Source: JAOUEA01 sp038249195 (GTDB taxonomy: Bacteria; Actinomycetota; UBA4738; HRBIN12). From it: a DNA stretch of 64,000 bases. The position numbers and the translations under genes are program-made. Shown here one piece after another: positions 8,287 to 17,782 of this stretch. The stretch covers positions 372,001-436,000 of the forward strand of contig JBBRWM010000001.1 of the NCBI GenBank assembly GCA_038249195.1, in the 5' to 3' direction. Positions within the stretch are counted from its first letter, which is position 1; every line of letters begins with the position of its first letter. Below the pieces are notes generated by a model, which saw only the letters and a list, made by a program, of their open reading frames with translations, ran no database searches and had not been told where the DNA came from.

Positions 8287-10308
8287 ATGCGAGAGAACGC
8301 CCGGCAGGGACGGAGCACGGTCCGCACGTCTCTCTTGCTGCTCCTGTGTGTGCTGGCCGCCTGTTCGGCCACGTCGCCCTCGGCGCAGACACCCTCATCG
8401 TCCGCGACGCCGACCGACCAGGGGGTCGCGGGAGCGCTGCCGACCCTCGTCCTGCGACCGGCGGGCTACCGTCTCAGCGCACCCATCCAGCGCGCGGTGG
8501 CGGTGAGTTCCGGCGGCACGGTGTACATCGCGGGAGGGCTCGACGCGGCTGGGACGACGGTGGGAGGCGTGTTCGCGATGAACCCGGCGACGGGCTCGTT
8601 GTCCTACCTCGGAAGCCTGCCTCGCGCCGCCCACGATGCCGCCGGATCGATGATCGGTGGCAGGCTGTTCGTCTTCGGCGGGGGGTCCTCTGCCGGGACC
8701 GACCTCGTGCAGGCCTTCGACCCCGCGAACGGGAACGGCGTCGTCGCCGGGCACCTGCCTCGGGTGCTTTCGGATCTATCGGCGGCCACGATCGGAGGAA
8801 CCACCTATCTCGTCGGCGGCTACGACGGCGCCCGACCTCGTCCTGAGATCTACGCCACCTCGGATGGCACGCGGTTCCGGTTGGTGGCGACGCTGCCCGT
8901 CGGACTGCGCTACCCCGCCGTTGCGGCCGTCGACGGCACGCTGGTGGTGGCCGGCGGGAACGACGCCGCCGGCCCGACCGATGGCATCTACCTCGTGGAC
9001 CCCGTCGCAGGAACCGTCGAACGGGCCGCACGCCTGCCGGCACCCGTCGCCCACGCCGCCGCGTTCACGATCGCCGGCATCACCTACGTCGCCGGCGGAC
9101 GCAACGCTTCCGACGCGTCGGTCGCGAGGATGAGCGCCGTCGACACGGCGTCCGGGTCGGTCAGCACGTTGCCTCCCCTGCCGCGGCCCACCGCCGATGC
9201 GGCGGTCGCCCCCGCGTCCGGCGGCGTGCTGCTCATCGGCGGCTGGGGCGGCCACACCCTGGACCAGGTGCTTCGGGGAGGTCCGGCTTCGTCCGGCACG
9301 CCGGCCGCCCGACCGAGCCCGACGCCGCAGGCGACGGCCGACTCGAGCGCCCAAACCAAGCGTCCGTTCGCCGGACTGCTGCTCATCGCCGACCGTGGGA
9401 ACAACCGGTTGCTCGTGATGAACGCTCACAAGCACATCGTCTGGCGATACCCGTCTCCATCACTCCCGCCCCCTCCCGATCGCTTCTACTTCCCCGACGA
9501 CGCCTTCTGGGTGCACGGCGGACACGCGATCTTGGTGAACGAGGAAGAGAACAACCTCATCGCCGAGATCGCCTACCCGAGCGGGCGAACCCTGTGGACC
9601 TACGGACACGCGGGCATCGCCGGGTCATCTCCGGGCTACCTCCACCAACCCGACGACGCCTACCCCATGCCTGGGGGTGGGGTCGTCGTGGCCGACGCGA
9701 AGAACTGCCGGATCCTGTTCTTGAACGCGGCGGGGTCGTTCGACCACCAGATCGGGACGAATGGGGTGTGCACCCACGGCTTCCCGGCCACGGTGGGCTA
9801 CCCGAACGGCGACACACCCCTGCCGAACGGGCACCTGTTGATCTCGGAGCTGAACGGCGCCTGGGTCGACGAGGTCGCGTCCGACGGTCGGGTGATCTGG
9901 GCGCGCAGGCCGCCTGGGGTCGTGGAGCCCTCGGATCCGCAACGGCTCGCCGATGGCACGTACCTCGTGGCCAACTACGCCCGGCCGGGGGCCGTGATCC
10001 GGTTCGATCGCGGCGGCAAGGTACTGTGGAGCTACCACGTCGCGGCCGGCCACGGCATGCTGGACCATCCGAGCCTGGCGGCACCGTTGCCCAACGGCCT
10101 GGTTGCCGTGAATGACGACTTCCGGCACCGCGTCGTGCTGATCGACCCCGCAACCAACCGCATCGTCTGGCAGTACGGCACGGGGACGTCCGGCAGCGGC
10201 GCGGGTCAGCTGTCCTTCCCGGACGGACTCGATCTGCTCCTGCCCGGGAACGCGATCCCCCTGCACGTCGACTTCGCCTCTCAGGTCGTGAAGGCGGGGC
10301 AGCCGTGA
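8287..10308 (+). CDS. Lipoprotein with Kelch propeller fused to a second beta-propeller
   Basis: A 673-residue exported lipoprotein. The signal sequence ends in LAAC (LCVLAACSATS) near residue 28. A Kelch-type propeller follows, with repeated GGTVYIAGG, GGRLFVFGG, GTTYLVGGYD and TLVVAGGND blades to about residue 340. After a low-complexity Pro/Thr/Ser linker a second propeller begins with LLIADRGNNRLLVM, like arylsulfotransferase or NHL repeat proteins. No catalytic residues can be assigned; binding or scaffolding at the cell surface is most likely. The ATG at 8287 follows GGTGGAGGA. Its stop overlaps the next gene's GTG as GTGA. Confidence 0.8.
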   Translation: MRENARQGRSTVRTSLLLLLCVLAACSATSPSAQTPSSSATPTDQGVAGALPTLVLRPAGYRLSAPIQRAVAVSSGGTVYIAGGLDAAGTTVGGVFAMNPATGSLSYLGSLPRAAHDAAGSMIGGRLFVFGGGSSAGTDLVQAFDPANGNGVVAGHLPRVLSDLSAATIGGTTYLVGGYDGARPRPEIYATSDGTRFRLVATLPVGLRYPAVAAVDGTLVVAGGNDAAGPTDGIYLVDPVAGTVERAARLPAPVAHAAAFTIAGITYVAGGRNASDASVARMSAVDTASGSVSTLPPLPRPTADAAVAPASGGVLLIGGWGGHTLDQVLRGGPASSGTPAARPSPTPQATADSSAQTKRPFAGLLLIADRGNNRLLVMNAHKHIVWRYPSPSLPPPPDRFYFPDDAFWVHGGHAILVNEEENNLIAEIAYPSGRTLWTYGHAGIAGSSPGYLHQPDDAYPMPGGGVVVADAKNCRILFLNAAGSFDHQIGTNGVCTHGFPATVGYPNGDTPLPNGHLLISELNGAWVDEVASDGRVIWARRPPGVVEPSDPQRLADGTYLVANYARPGAVIRFDRGGKVLWSYHVAAGHGMLDHPSLAAPLPNGLVAVNDDFRHRVVLIDPATNRIVWQYGTGTSGSGAGQLSFPDGLDLLLPGNAIPLHVDFASQVVKAGQP

Positions 10309-11489
10309 AGCTGACTCCGACGGGAGGGTTCTTCCTCGGATGCCTGCTGCTCTCCTTGAGCCTGGCGGCTGGGTGCAGCTCGGGGACCGTATCTGCTCCG
10401 CGGACCGGCGCGGCGGCGGCATCCTCCGGCGGGACCGTGAGACCAGCAGCGACCCCGAGCGCCGTCTCACCGACCGCCACATCGACTCCGCGAGCGCCCT
10501 CGACCGCGAACAACGTCTACGCCGCCACGACCTCAGGGACCTACGCGCCGGCCGTCGCGGGTATCCCGATCCGGGTCTACGTTCCGGACAACGACTCGAA
10601 CGACGTGCGCGTGATCGATCCGAACACCTTCAAGGTCGTTCGGAGGTTCGCCGTAGGCAGCGAGCCGCAGCATATCTCCCCATCGTGGGACCTGAGACAT
10701 CTCTACGTCGGCAACGTCTACAGCAACTCCCTCACCGAGATCGATCCTCGTTCGGGACGACCGGGCCGCACGATCAACGTGCCGGATCCGTACAACCTCT
10801 ATTTCACCCCCGACGGCAAGCATGCCATCGACGTGTCGGAGGGTCGCGACACGCTGTACTTCTACGATCCCCAGACGTGGAAGCTGCAGGGTTCGCTCCC
10901 GATCCCGTACCGCGGGCCGGATCACCTGGACTTCTCCGCCGACGGCTCGTACTTCCTGATCAGCACTGAGTACGGCGGGGTCGTCGTGAAGGTGCAGGTG
11001 CAACCCCGGAAGATCGTCGGCGCGGTGAACGTCGGGGGCAGCACCGTCGACGTCAAGGTGGCCCCCGGCGGGGACGTCTTCTATGTGGCGAACCAGATCC
11101 GCGGGGGTGTCTCGGTGATCGACCCGAACACGATGAAAGAGGTGAAGTTCATCCCGACGGGTGCCGGCGCGCATGGATTCGCGATGGCGCGCGATGCCCG
11201 CCATCTCTACGTGACGAACCGACTCGGTGGCACGATCTCGGTGATCGACACGCGAACCCAGCGGGTCACGGCCACGTGGCACGTGGGCAGGAGTCCGGAC
11301 ATGCTGCAGGTGTCGGCCGACGGCACACAGCTGTGGACCTCGAACCGGTTCGATGCCTCTGTGTCGGTGATCGACACGCTGTCGGGGAAGGTGCTCCATG
11401 TCATCCCGGTGGGCGGGCACCCGCACGGGCTCACGCTGTTCCCCCAGCCGGGCCGGTATTCGCTCGGACACAACGGTGTCTACCGCTAA
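10305..11489 (+). CDS. YncE-family beta-propeller lipoprotein
   Basis: A 394-residue lipoprotein with lipobox LAAGC near residue 24 and a Thr/Pro/Ala-rich spacer. The rest is a seven-bladed YVTN/YncE-type propeller: repeats such as VYVPDNDSNDVRVIDPNT, LYVGNVYSNSLTEID, FYVANQIRGGVSVID, LYVTNRLGGTISVID and LWTSNRFDASVSVID. Such proteins bind surfaces or ligands, and some bind DNA; no enzyme motif is visible. GTGA overlap with the upstream Kelch lipoprotein implies coupled translation and a shared job on the outer face of the membrane. Confidence 0.82.
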   Translation: MKLTPTGGFFLGCLLLSLSLAAGCSSGTVSAPRTGAAAASSGGTVRPAATPSAVSPTATSTPRAPSTANNVYAATTSGTYAPAVAGIPIRVYVPDNDSNDVRVIDPNTFKVVRRFAVGSEPQHISPSWDLRHLYVGNVYSNSLTEIDPRSGRPGRTINVPDPYNLYFTPDGKHAIDVSEGRDTLYFYDPQTWKLQGSLPIPYRGPDHLDFSADGSYFLISTEYGGVVVKVQVQPRKIVGAVNVGGSTVDVKVAPGGDVFYVANQIRGGVSVIDPNTMKEVKFIPTGAGAHGFAMARDARHLYVTNRLGGTISVIDTRTQRVTATWHVGRSPDMLQVSADGTQLWTSNRFDASVSVIDTLSGKVLHVIPVGGHPHGLTLFPQPGRYSLGHNGVYR

Positions 11490-11544
11490 GCGGGCGCGGA
11501 GGTCCGCGACGGCGCGAGGCGCCGTCGGCTGGTCCGTGGATCGC

Positions 11545-12978
11545 CTACAACGGCACGTGCGACAGGACCATGATGCGCGGCTCGGTCATCTCCTCCATCG
11601 CGAAGCGCAGCCCTTCGCGGCCGAACCCTGAGTCCTTGCTCCCGCCGTAGGGCATCTGATCCGCGCGGAAGGCGCTCACGTCGTTGATGATCACGCCGCC
11701 CACCTCGAGGGTGCGATGTGCCTCGAAGGCCCGGTTGATGTCGTTGGTGAATACCCCCGCCTGCAGCCCGTATTTGGAGTTGTTGACCTCGGCGAGCGCG
11801 TCCGCGAACGTCTCGTACGGCGTGATGGTGGCCACGGGTCCGAAGACCTCCTCGCATCGAACCTTCATCTCCGGCGTGGTACGACCGAGCAGCGTGGGCT
11901 CGTAGACGGACCCTTCCGCCTTCCCGCCGGTTAGCAGCTCGGCGCCCTGCGCCACGGCCTCCTGCACCCACTCGCCGATGCGATCCGCCTCGCCCCGGTT
12001 GATGACCGGTCCGACGTCGACCGTGGGATCCATCGGATCGCCCGACTTGAGGCTCTCGACCTGCTTCGTGAGACGCACGGCGAAATCGTCGTAGACCTCG
12101 GACTGCACCAGGACCCGTTGAACGCTGATGCAGCTCTGTCCCGCCTGGTAGTAGCCGCCCACCGCCACGCGTTGGGCGGCGAGGTCCAGATCGGCGTCGC
12201 CGTGGACGATCACCCCTGCATTGCCGCCCAGCTCCAGCGTCACCCGCTTCTTCGGGTCCAGCCCCTTCAGGTACCACCCGATCGCCGCCGAGCCCGTGAA
12301 GCTGATCTTGCGGTAGCGCTCGTCGCGCGCCATCGTGTCGGCGACCTTGGAGCTCACGGGCAGCACCTGGTACATGCCCTTGGGCAGATCGGTCTCCGCG
12401 AAGTATTCGGCGAGCACCAGGGATCCGAGGGGCGTGGCGCTCGCGGGCTTCACGACGATCGGCGCGCCGACCGCGAGCGAGGGCGCCACCTTGTGCGCCA
12501 CCAGGTTCAGCGGGAAGTTGAACGGCGTGATGCCGAGCACCGGACCGTACGGGAACCGGCGCAGGATGCCCATGCGCCCTGTGAACGCCGATTCGGTGTC
12601 CAGGCGCATCGCCTCATCGCTGCCGTGGCGGAGCACCTCCGAGGCCCAGCGGAACGTCGAGGCGGCGCGGGTCGCTTCCACCGTCGCCCACTTGAGCGGC
12701 TTCCCGCCCTCCCGGGCGATCAGCTCAGCGTTGCGCTCGATGTCTTCGGCGAGGCGCCGGGAGATATGGTCCAAGGCCTCCGAACGCACGTGCACCGGCA
12801 GGCGCACGCTCTCGGCGAAGGTGTCGCTCGCGACCTGCGCCGCCTCCTCGACGTCGGCCGCCGTGGGCACGCCGAGCTCCTCCACCAGGGAGCCGTCGAA
12901 CGGGCTCTTGACCTCGAGCGTCCCCTCACCGGAGCGCCACTCGCCGTTCACCAGGAACGGTCGGATCATCATGGTCAT
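11545..12978 (-). CDS. NAD(P)-dependent aldehyde dehydrogenase, possibly the succinate-semialdehyde step
   Basis: A 477-residue aldehyde dehydrogenase of full length. Catalytic glutamate in VTLELGGNAGV near residue 248, catalytic cysteine in GQSCISVQRV near 282, and the cofactor site in ITPFNFPLN near 147-155. The start EWRSGEGTLEVKSPFDG resembles lactaldehyde/glyceraldehyde-3-phosphate-type dehydrogenases. It follows the 4-aminobutyraldehyde dehydrogenase gene by 67 bp on the same strand, and GabT is nearby, so oxidation of succinate semialdehyde is a reasonable but unproven role. The start has GAAGGGTGG just upstream. Confidence 0.85.
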   Translation of the reverse strand: MTMMIRPFLVNGEWRSGEGTLEVKSPFDGSLVEELGVPTAADVEEAAQVASDTFAESVRLPVHVRSEALDHISRRLAEDIERNAELIAREGGKPLKWATVEATRAASTFRWASEVLRHGSDEAMRLDTESAFTGRMGILRRFPYGPVLGITPFNFPLNLVAHKVAPSLAVGAPIVVKPASATPLGSLVLAEYFAETDLPKGMYQVLPVSSKVADTMARDERYRKISFTGSAAIGWYLKGLDPKKRVTLELGGNAGVIVHGDADLDLAAQRVAVGGYYQAGQSCISVQRVLVQSEVYDDFAVRLTKQVESLKSGDPMDPTVDVGPVINRGEADRIGEWVQEAVAQGAELLTGGKAEGSVYEPTLLGRTTPEMKVRCEEVFGPVATITPYETFADALAEVNNSKYGLQAGVFTNDINRAFEAHRTLEVGGVIINDVSAFRADQMPYGGSKDSGFGREGLRFAMEEMTEPRIMVLSHVPL

Positions 12979-13045
12979 CCACCACCCTTCGTGCGAGCGG
13001 CGCGCCCCCGTGGGGAACGCCCGCTCGCTCGTCGTGTCCCAACGA

Positions 13046-14482
13046 CTAGTCGAGCGACACCATCACGTGCTTGATGTTGGTGTAGTCCTCCAGCGAGTAC
13101 ACCGACATGTCTTTGCCGTGGCCAGACTGCTTGTATCCACCGTGCGGCATCTCCGGCGTGAGCGGGATGTGCGTGTTCACCCATACGCACCCGTATTGCA
13201 GCCGGCGCGACATGCGCATCGCCCTGCCCACGTCCCGCGTCCACACGGAGGACGCCAGACCGTAGTCGACCCCGTTCGCCCAAGCGAGCGCCTGCTCCTC
13301 GTCGTCGAAGCGCTGAACCGTCACTACGGGGCCGAAGACCTCCTTCTGGATGATCTCGGCGTCCTGCGAAGGGTTCGCCACAACGGTGGGCTCGTAGTAG
13401 AAGCCGTCGCGCTCGAGCTGCTTGCCGCCCGTGAGGATCTCGGCGCCCGCCTCCTGGGCGCGCCCGACGAACCCCTCAACGCGCTCGAGCTGCTCCTTGG
13501 ACACCACCGAGCCCACCTCGGTGTCCTCGTCGAAGATGTCCCCCATGTTGATCGACTGCACGGCGGGCACGAGCTCCGACAGCACGTTGTCGTACTGCGC
13601 CTTGCCGACCAGCACCCGGCACGCGGCCGTGCAGTCCTGGCCCGAGTTGAAGTATCCGGCGATCTTCACCCATTCCACCGCCGAGGCGATGTCGGCGTCG
13701 TCGAAGACGATGACTGGTGCCTTGCCGCCGAGCTCCAGATGCATGCGTTTGAGCGAGTCGGCGGCGTTCTTGGAGATGAGCTTCCCCGTGCCCGTGTCGC
13801 CCGTGAGCGAAACGATCCCGACATCGTTGCTGCGCACGAGGGCGTCGCCCACAGGTTCGCCGTCACCGGTCACCACGTTGAACACGCCGGGCGGGAAGAT
13901 GTCGGCGGCGAGCTCGGCGAGCCTGATGGCCGTGAGCGGCGTGATCTCCGAGGGCTTCAGGACCACGGTGTTCCCGCTGGCCAGCGCCGGGCCGATCTTC
14001 CAGATCGCCATCATGAGCGGGTAGTTCCACGGCGCGATGAGCCCCGCAACCCCGATCGGCTCGCGGCGGACGATCGACGTGAACCCGGCCATGTACTCGC
14101 CGGCGCTCAGTCCGTGCTGCGTGCGGGCGGCCCCCGCGAAGAACCGCAGGTTGTCGACGATGGGAGGGATCTCCTCGGACATCGTGACGGCCGCGGGCTT
14201 CCCGACGTTCTCCGACTCGATCCGGACGATCTCCTCTGCGTTGGTCTCCACGGCGTCGGCGAGCTTCAGCAGCATCAGCTGGCGGTCCTTGGGCGTGGAG
14301 TCGAACCAGGTCTCTTCGAACGCGCGCTTGGCGGCAGCCACCGCCCGGTTCGCGTCCTCCGCGGTCCCTTCCTGCACGGTGGCGATGACCTCCCCGGTCG
14401 CGGGGCTGATGATGTCGCGGGTGGCGCCGTCGGACGAGTTCGCCCACTCGCCGTCGATGAACATCTGGTGACTGTCGGCCAT
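13046..14482 (-). CDS. 4-aminobutyraldehyde dehydrogenase (PatD-like)
   Basis: A 478-residue aldehyde dehydrogenase close in reading to E. coli PatD: APWNYPLMMAIWKIGPAL, VLKPSEITPLTA, ELGGKAPVIVFDDAD, GQDCTAACRV (catalytic Cys near 285), and the ending MPHGGYKQSGHGKDMSVYSL with EDYTNIKHVMV. It oxidises 4-aminobutyraldehyde from putrescine to GABA with NAD. The ATG at 14482 is preceded by GAGGAGGGAAAC, a strong ribosome-binding site; the longer open frame upstream has no support. A CGGTCCGTACA motif 113 nt upstream matches the gabT promoter region, suggesting common control by the neighbouring PucR-type regulator. Confidence 0.88.
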   Translation of the reverse strand: MADSHQMFIDGEWANSSDGATRDIISPATGEVIATVQEGTAEDANRAVAAAKRAFEETWFDSTPKDRQLMLLKLADAVETNAEEIVRIESENVGKPAAVTMSEEIPPIVDNLRFFAGAARTQHGLSAGEYMAGFTSIVRREPIGVAGLIAPWNYPLMMAIWKIGPALASGNTVVLKPSEITPLTAIRLAELAADIFPPGVFNVVTGDGEPVGDALVRSNDVGIVSLTGDTGTGKLISKNAADSLKRMHLELGGKAPVIVFDDADIASAVEWVKIAGYFNSGQDCTAACRVLVGKAQYDNVLSELVPAVQSINMGDIFDEDTEVGSVVSKEQLERVEGFVGRAQEAGAEILTGGKQLERDGFYYEPTVVANPSQDAEIIQKEVFGPVVTVQRFDDEEQALAWANGVDYGLASSVWTRDVGRAMRMSRRLQYGCVWVNTHIPLTPEMPHGGYKQSGHGKDMSVYSLEDYTNIKHVMVSLD

Positions 14483-14594
14483 GTTTCCCTCCTCGGTCAG
14501 CGACGCAGATCTCGCACCGAGATCGAACCGCCAGTATGGCGCGTATCGTCGGAGACGAACCACGGCTTAGTTGGTTCAGTGCGACCAGGGCCGC

Positions 14595-14605
14595 TGTACG
14601 GACCG
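14595..14605 (-). promoter_or_regulatory. Candidate PucR-type operator upstream of the aldehyde dehydrogenase genes
   Basis: On the minus strand this reads CGGTCCGTACA, identical over 11 bases to the site upstream of gabT (16243-16253) and in the same orientation relative to the gene it precedes. It is 113 nt before the ATG at 14482. Confidence 0.5.
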
Positions 14606-14630
14606 GCCAATGCCTGTGTCCGCGGGAGCC

Positions 14631-16175
14631 CTACGCCGAGCGATCGGCCGTCATCAGCTCGCGGCCCCGCAGGGCGAGCCAGAACTCCATCCGATCGAAG
14701 CTGCTGCGCAGGTCCCGCCCGGACAGTTCCTCGACCTTGCGCATCCGGTAGCGGAGCGTGTGCCGATGCACGTACAGCTCGGCGGCGGCGGTCTCCCATC
14801 GAGCGTTGTGTTCCAGGAACGCCTGGAGCGAGGCGATCAGCTCGCCGTTGTGATCGCGATCGTAGGCGTCGAGTGGGGCGAGCATCGCATCGGCGAAGGC
14901 GCGCAAGACGCCGGGGTCGGCCATCGACAGTAGGAGGCGGTACGTGCCGAGGTCCGCGAAACCGGCCTCGGACCAACCCTCGAGTCGGCAGACCCGCAGG
15001 GCGTAACGCGCCTCGCGGAGCGACCGGCCGACCTCCGCCGGCGGGACTGACGAGCCCGCGCCCGCGCGCACGTCCGCGGACAGCCGCCCGCCGGCAGAGG
15101 CCACGAGGTCGGCGAGGTCGAGCGCTGGCTCGGCCGGAACCATCAGACTGACGCCCTGCGCATGCGTGGAGACCAGGAACCCGCCACCGGTGCGCGAACG
15201 ATCGTCCGTGAGTACGGTCGCGAGGGCCTCGGGATCGGCACCTTCGAACTCCGCCACGACGACCTCTGCCTCCCGCTCGAACCCGAACCGAGCCAGCTCT
15301 CGGGCCACCCCTCCGCCCACGAGCGTCCCCGCCGCCAGCTGGTCGAAGAAATCACCCTGGAGGCGGCGCTGCGCATCCGCGACGGCGCGAGACGTAGCCA
15401 GCTCGATCGCGAACAGCGACAGGGCGTGGCCCGCGGTGATCCGATCGAAGGCGCTCGGCTGTGTCGGCTTTCCCACCACGAGGAACGCCTCGACCCGCCC
15501 CGAGGCCCCCACCGGCTGGACCCAGACGTGGTGGCCACGATCGACGAGCGTGAGGGAGAACGAGGCACCCGTCGGGCGGGAATCGCGGACCTCCTCCCAG
15601 ATCCGAGCGGCGCGGGACCTCGCCGGGCGGCCCGTGGAGGCCAGGGGCATCCCATGCAGGTCCAGGAGCAGCACCCAACCCCTCGTGACCGTCGCGAGCG
15701 ATCCGGCGAGGCCCTCGATCCCCTTGCCCTCCATCACCGCGCGCGTCAGCTGGTGTTCCGCATCGACCGAGCGCTGCAGGGTCCCGTACTGTTCCGCCAA
15801 GATCTTGGTGAAGACCGCCTCCGTGATGGCGATGAACGGCACGGCGTACGGCACCTCGAACAACGGCAGCCCGGCCGCCTCGGCGGCCCTCACCAGGGCC
15901 TTGGGTGTGCGCGCGCGCCCGAACCCGAGCCCGAACCCGAGACCGGCCACGCCCGCCGCGGCAAGACGCTTCACGTAGGCGCGCTGCGGTGCCGGGGTGG
16001 CGCCGAGGCCCATGCCCGTGGTGAGGATCAGCTCTCCACCCTTGAGCCAGGGCGTGGGATCCTCGAGCTCGGAGGCGTGCACCCAGCGAACGTCCCCGGC
16101 CGTACCGTCCTCGCCCGCCAACAACCGCAGCGACAGTCCGGCGACGCCGAGGATGTCCTGCACGGTCACGGCCAC
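14631..16175 (-). CDS. PucR family transcriptional regulator
   Basis: A 514-residue regulator. The N-terminal PucR domain begins AVTVQDILGVAGLSLRLL and contains WLKGGELILTTGMGLG near residues 47-62. The middle resembles a GGDEF-like CdaR domain. The C-terminus is the PucR helix-turn-helix: LQAFLEHNARWETAAAELY, then VHRHTLRYRMRKVEEL. Such regulators sense amino acid or purine breakdown products; C. glutamicum GabR, a PucR protein, controls GABA genes. The GTG at 16175 is chosen because TACAAT lies 7 nt before it, making the gene leaderless. The same box is inside one arm of the inverted repeat shared with gabT. Confidence 0.85.
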   Translation of the reverse strand: MAVTVQDILGVAGLSLRLLAGEDGTAGDVRWVHASELEDPTPWLKGGELILTTGMGLGATPAPQRAYVKRLAAAGVAGLGFGLGFGRARTPKALVRAAEAAGLPLFEVPYAVPFIAITEAVFTKILAEQYGTLQRSVDAEHQLTRAVMEGKGIEGLAGSLATVTRGWVLLLDLHGMPLASTGRPARSRAARIWEEVRDSRPTGASFSLTLVDRGHHVWVQPVGASGRVEAFLVVGKPTQPSAFDRITAGHALSLFAIELATSRAVADAQRRLQGDFFDQLAAGTLVGGGVARELARFGFEREAEVVVAEFEGADPEALATVLTDDRSRTGGGFLVSTHAQGVSLMVPAEPALDLADLVASAGGRLSADVRAGAGSSVPPAEVGRSLREARYALRVCRLEGWSEAGFADLGTYRLLLSMADPGVLRAFADAMLAPLDAYDRDHNGELIASLQAFLEHNARWETAAAELYVHRHTLRYRMRKVEELSGRDLRSSFDRMEFWLALRGRELMTADRSA

Positions 16176-16181
16176 GACGGC

Positions 16182-16256
16182 GATTGTACGGAACGTATAG
16201 ACGGTCGGCACGAGGGGCGGGTTCCCGGACCTCCACGCTGGACGGTCCGTACAATC
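16182..16256. promoter_or_regulatory. Divergent pucR/gabT control region with perfect inverted repeat
   Basis: GATTGTACGGA (16182-16192) and TCCGTACAATC (16246-16256) are perfect 11-bp inverted arms with centres 64 bp apart. With flanks they read CGTTCCGTACAATC toward pucR and CGGTCCGTACAATC toward gabT, one mismatch in 14. Each arm contains the TACAAT -10 box of the gene it faces, so a bound regulator would sit on the promoter itself. The remainder of the 212-bp gap, to the gabT ribosome-binding site near 16371, shows no further feature. Confidence 0.65.
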
Positions 16257-16387
16257 ATGCCAACCCGACATGGACCGGCGAACGCTGACATCGACGGCCG
16301 CGACGCCGACACTCGATCCAGCACCCCATGCGAAGCGTCCGGGTCCGGCCTCAACAACAAGCCCAGATCGAAGGAGGAGCCCGTCGG

Positions 16388-17737
16388 ATGGACATCCCCC
16401 AGGAACGCAAGCTCGTGACCGAGATCCCCGGGCCAAGATCCCGTACGTGGTTCGCGCGACGCCAGCAGGCGGTCCCCGACGGTGTGGGTGCGATCCATCC
16501 GATCGTCACCTCCCGGGCGTCCGGCGCCATCGTGGAAGACGTCGACGGGAACCGGCTGATCGATTTCGCGACGGGCATCGCCGTGCTGAACGTGGGGCAC
16601 ACGGCCCCCGAGGTGGTGGCCGCCATCCAACGACAGGCAGAGCTCGACACGCACACCTGTTTCCACGTGACCGCCAATGAGCCGTATATCGAGCTCGCCG
16701 AACGGCTCAACGCACTCACGCCCGGCGACGGCGACAAGAAGACGATGTTCGCCAACTCCGGCGCGGAGGCCGTGGAGAACGCCGTGAAGATCGCGCGCAC
16801 GGCCACCGGCCGCACCGCGATCGTCGCGTTCGACCATGCGTTCCACGGGCGCACGCTCTTGGGCATGTCCCTCACGGCGAAGGTGATGCCCTACAAGCAG
16901 GGCTTCGGACCGTTCGCCCCGGAGGTCTACCGATTGCCGTTCGCCTATCCCTACCGGTGTCCGTGCGGCGCAGACACGGCCGAGACGTGCGCTGCGGCGT
17001 GCCTCGCCTACGACCTGGACGAGATGCACAAGCACATCGGCGAGGAGAACATCGCGGCCGTGATCCTCGAACCGATCCAGGGCGAGGGGGGCTTCATCGT
17101 CCCCGCGCCCGGCTTCGTCGCCGGCATCGCGGCGTTCTGTGCGGCGAACGGGATCGTGTTCATCGCCGATGAGATCCAAAGCGGCATGGGCAGGGCGGGA
17201 CGTTGGTATGCCATCGAGGACGAGGGGGTCGTCCCCGACCTCGTCACCACGGCGAAGTCGATGGGGGGTGGGCTCCCGATCAGTGCGGTCACCGGGCGCG
17301 CCGAGCTGATGGACACGGTGCACGCCGGAGGCCTCGGCGGGACCTACGGCGGCAATCCCGTTGCGGCCGCCGCCTCGCTCGCCGTCCTCGACAAGATCGA
17401 GAAGGAGGATCTGCTCGCCGCGTCGCGTCGGGTGGGAGTAGCGATCACCTCCCGACTCGATGCCCTCGCGTCGCGCCACGAGATCCTGGGAGACGTGCGC
17501 GGTCGGGGAGCGATGTGCGCCGCGGAGATGGTCAGCGACCGCGCCTCGAAGGAGCCGCTGCCGGCCGCACACATGAATGCCATCGCGGCACGATGCCTGG
17601 AGATGGGCGTGATCGTCCTCACGGCCGGCACCTACGGCAACGTCCTGCGGCTACTGCCGCCCATCAACATCGACCCGGTGCTCCTCGAGGACGGGCTCGA
17701 CGTGTTGGAAGAGGCGATCGCGACCGCGGCTCCCTAA
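16388..17737 (+). CDS. gabT: 4-aminobutyrate aminotransferase
   Basis: A 449-residue class III aminotransferase. DGNRLIDFATGIAVLNVGH opens the fold; MFANSGAEAVENAVKIAR binds the phosphate of PLP; AFHGRTLLGMSLTAK follows; the cofactor aspartate is in FIADEIQSGMGRAG and the Schiff-base lysine in TTAKSMGGGLP near residue 290. It moves the amino group of GABA to 2-oxoglutarate, giving succinate semialdehyde. A cysteine cluster (YRCPCGADTAETCAAAC) is found in many actinobacterial GabT proteins. The ATG at 16388 has AAGGAGG about 10 nt upstream. The transcript probably starts near 16262, leaving a leader of about 125 nt. Confidence 0.92.
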   Translation: MDIPQERKLVTEIPGPRSRTWFARRQQAVPDGVGAIHPIVTSRASGAIVEDVDGNRLIDFATGIAVLNVGHTAPEVVAAIQRQAELDTHTCFHVTANEPYIELAERLNALTPGDGDKKTMFANSGAEAVENAVKIARTATGRTAIVAFDHAFHGRTLLGMSLTAKVMPYKQGFGPFAPEVYRLPFAYPYRCPCGADTAETCAAACLAYDLDEMHKHIGEENIAAVILEPIQGEGGFIVPAPGFVAGIAAFCAANGIVFIADEIQSGMGRAGRWYAIEDEGVVPDLVTTAKSMGGGLPISAVTGRAELMDTVHAGGLGGTYGGNPVAAAASLAVLDKIEKEDLLAASRRVGVAITSRLDALASRHEILGDVRGRGAMCAAEMVSDRASKEPLPAAHMNAIAARCLEMGVIVLTAGTYGNVLRLLPPINIDPVLLEDGLDVLEEAIATAAP

Positions 17738-17770
17738 CGGCGCCACGGCGCCGGCGCCACGGCGCGTTGC

Positions 17771-17776
17771 TACCGT
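17771..17776 (+). promoter_or_regulatory. Leaderless -10 box TACCGT
   Basis: TACCGT lies 6 nt before the GTG at 17783, so the MFS gene can be transcribed apart from gabT. Confidence 0.5.
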
Positions 17777-17782
17777 TCGGGC

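Noticed and set aside
14530..14542. CGCCA-GTA-TGGCG inverted repeat upstream of the PatD-like gene as the main operator
   Set aside because: Short arms of common GC composition and not repeated at the other GABA promoters; the CGGTCCGTACA motif is better supported.
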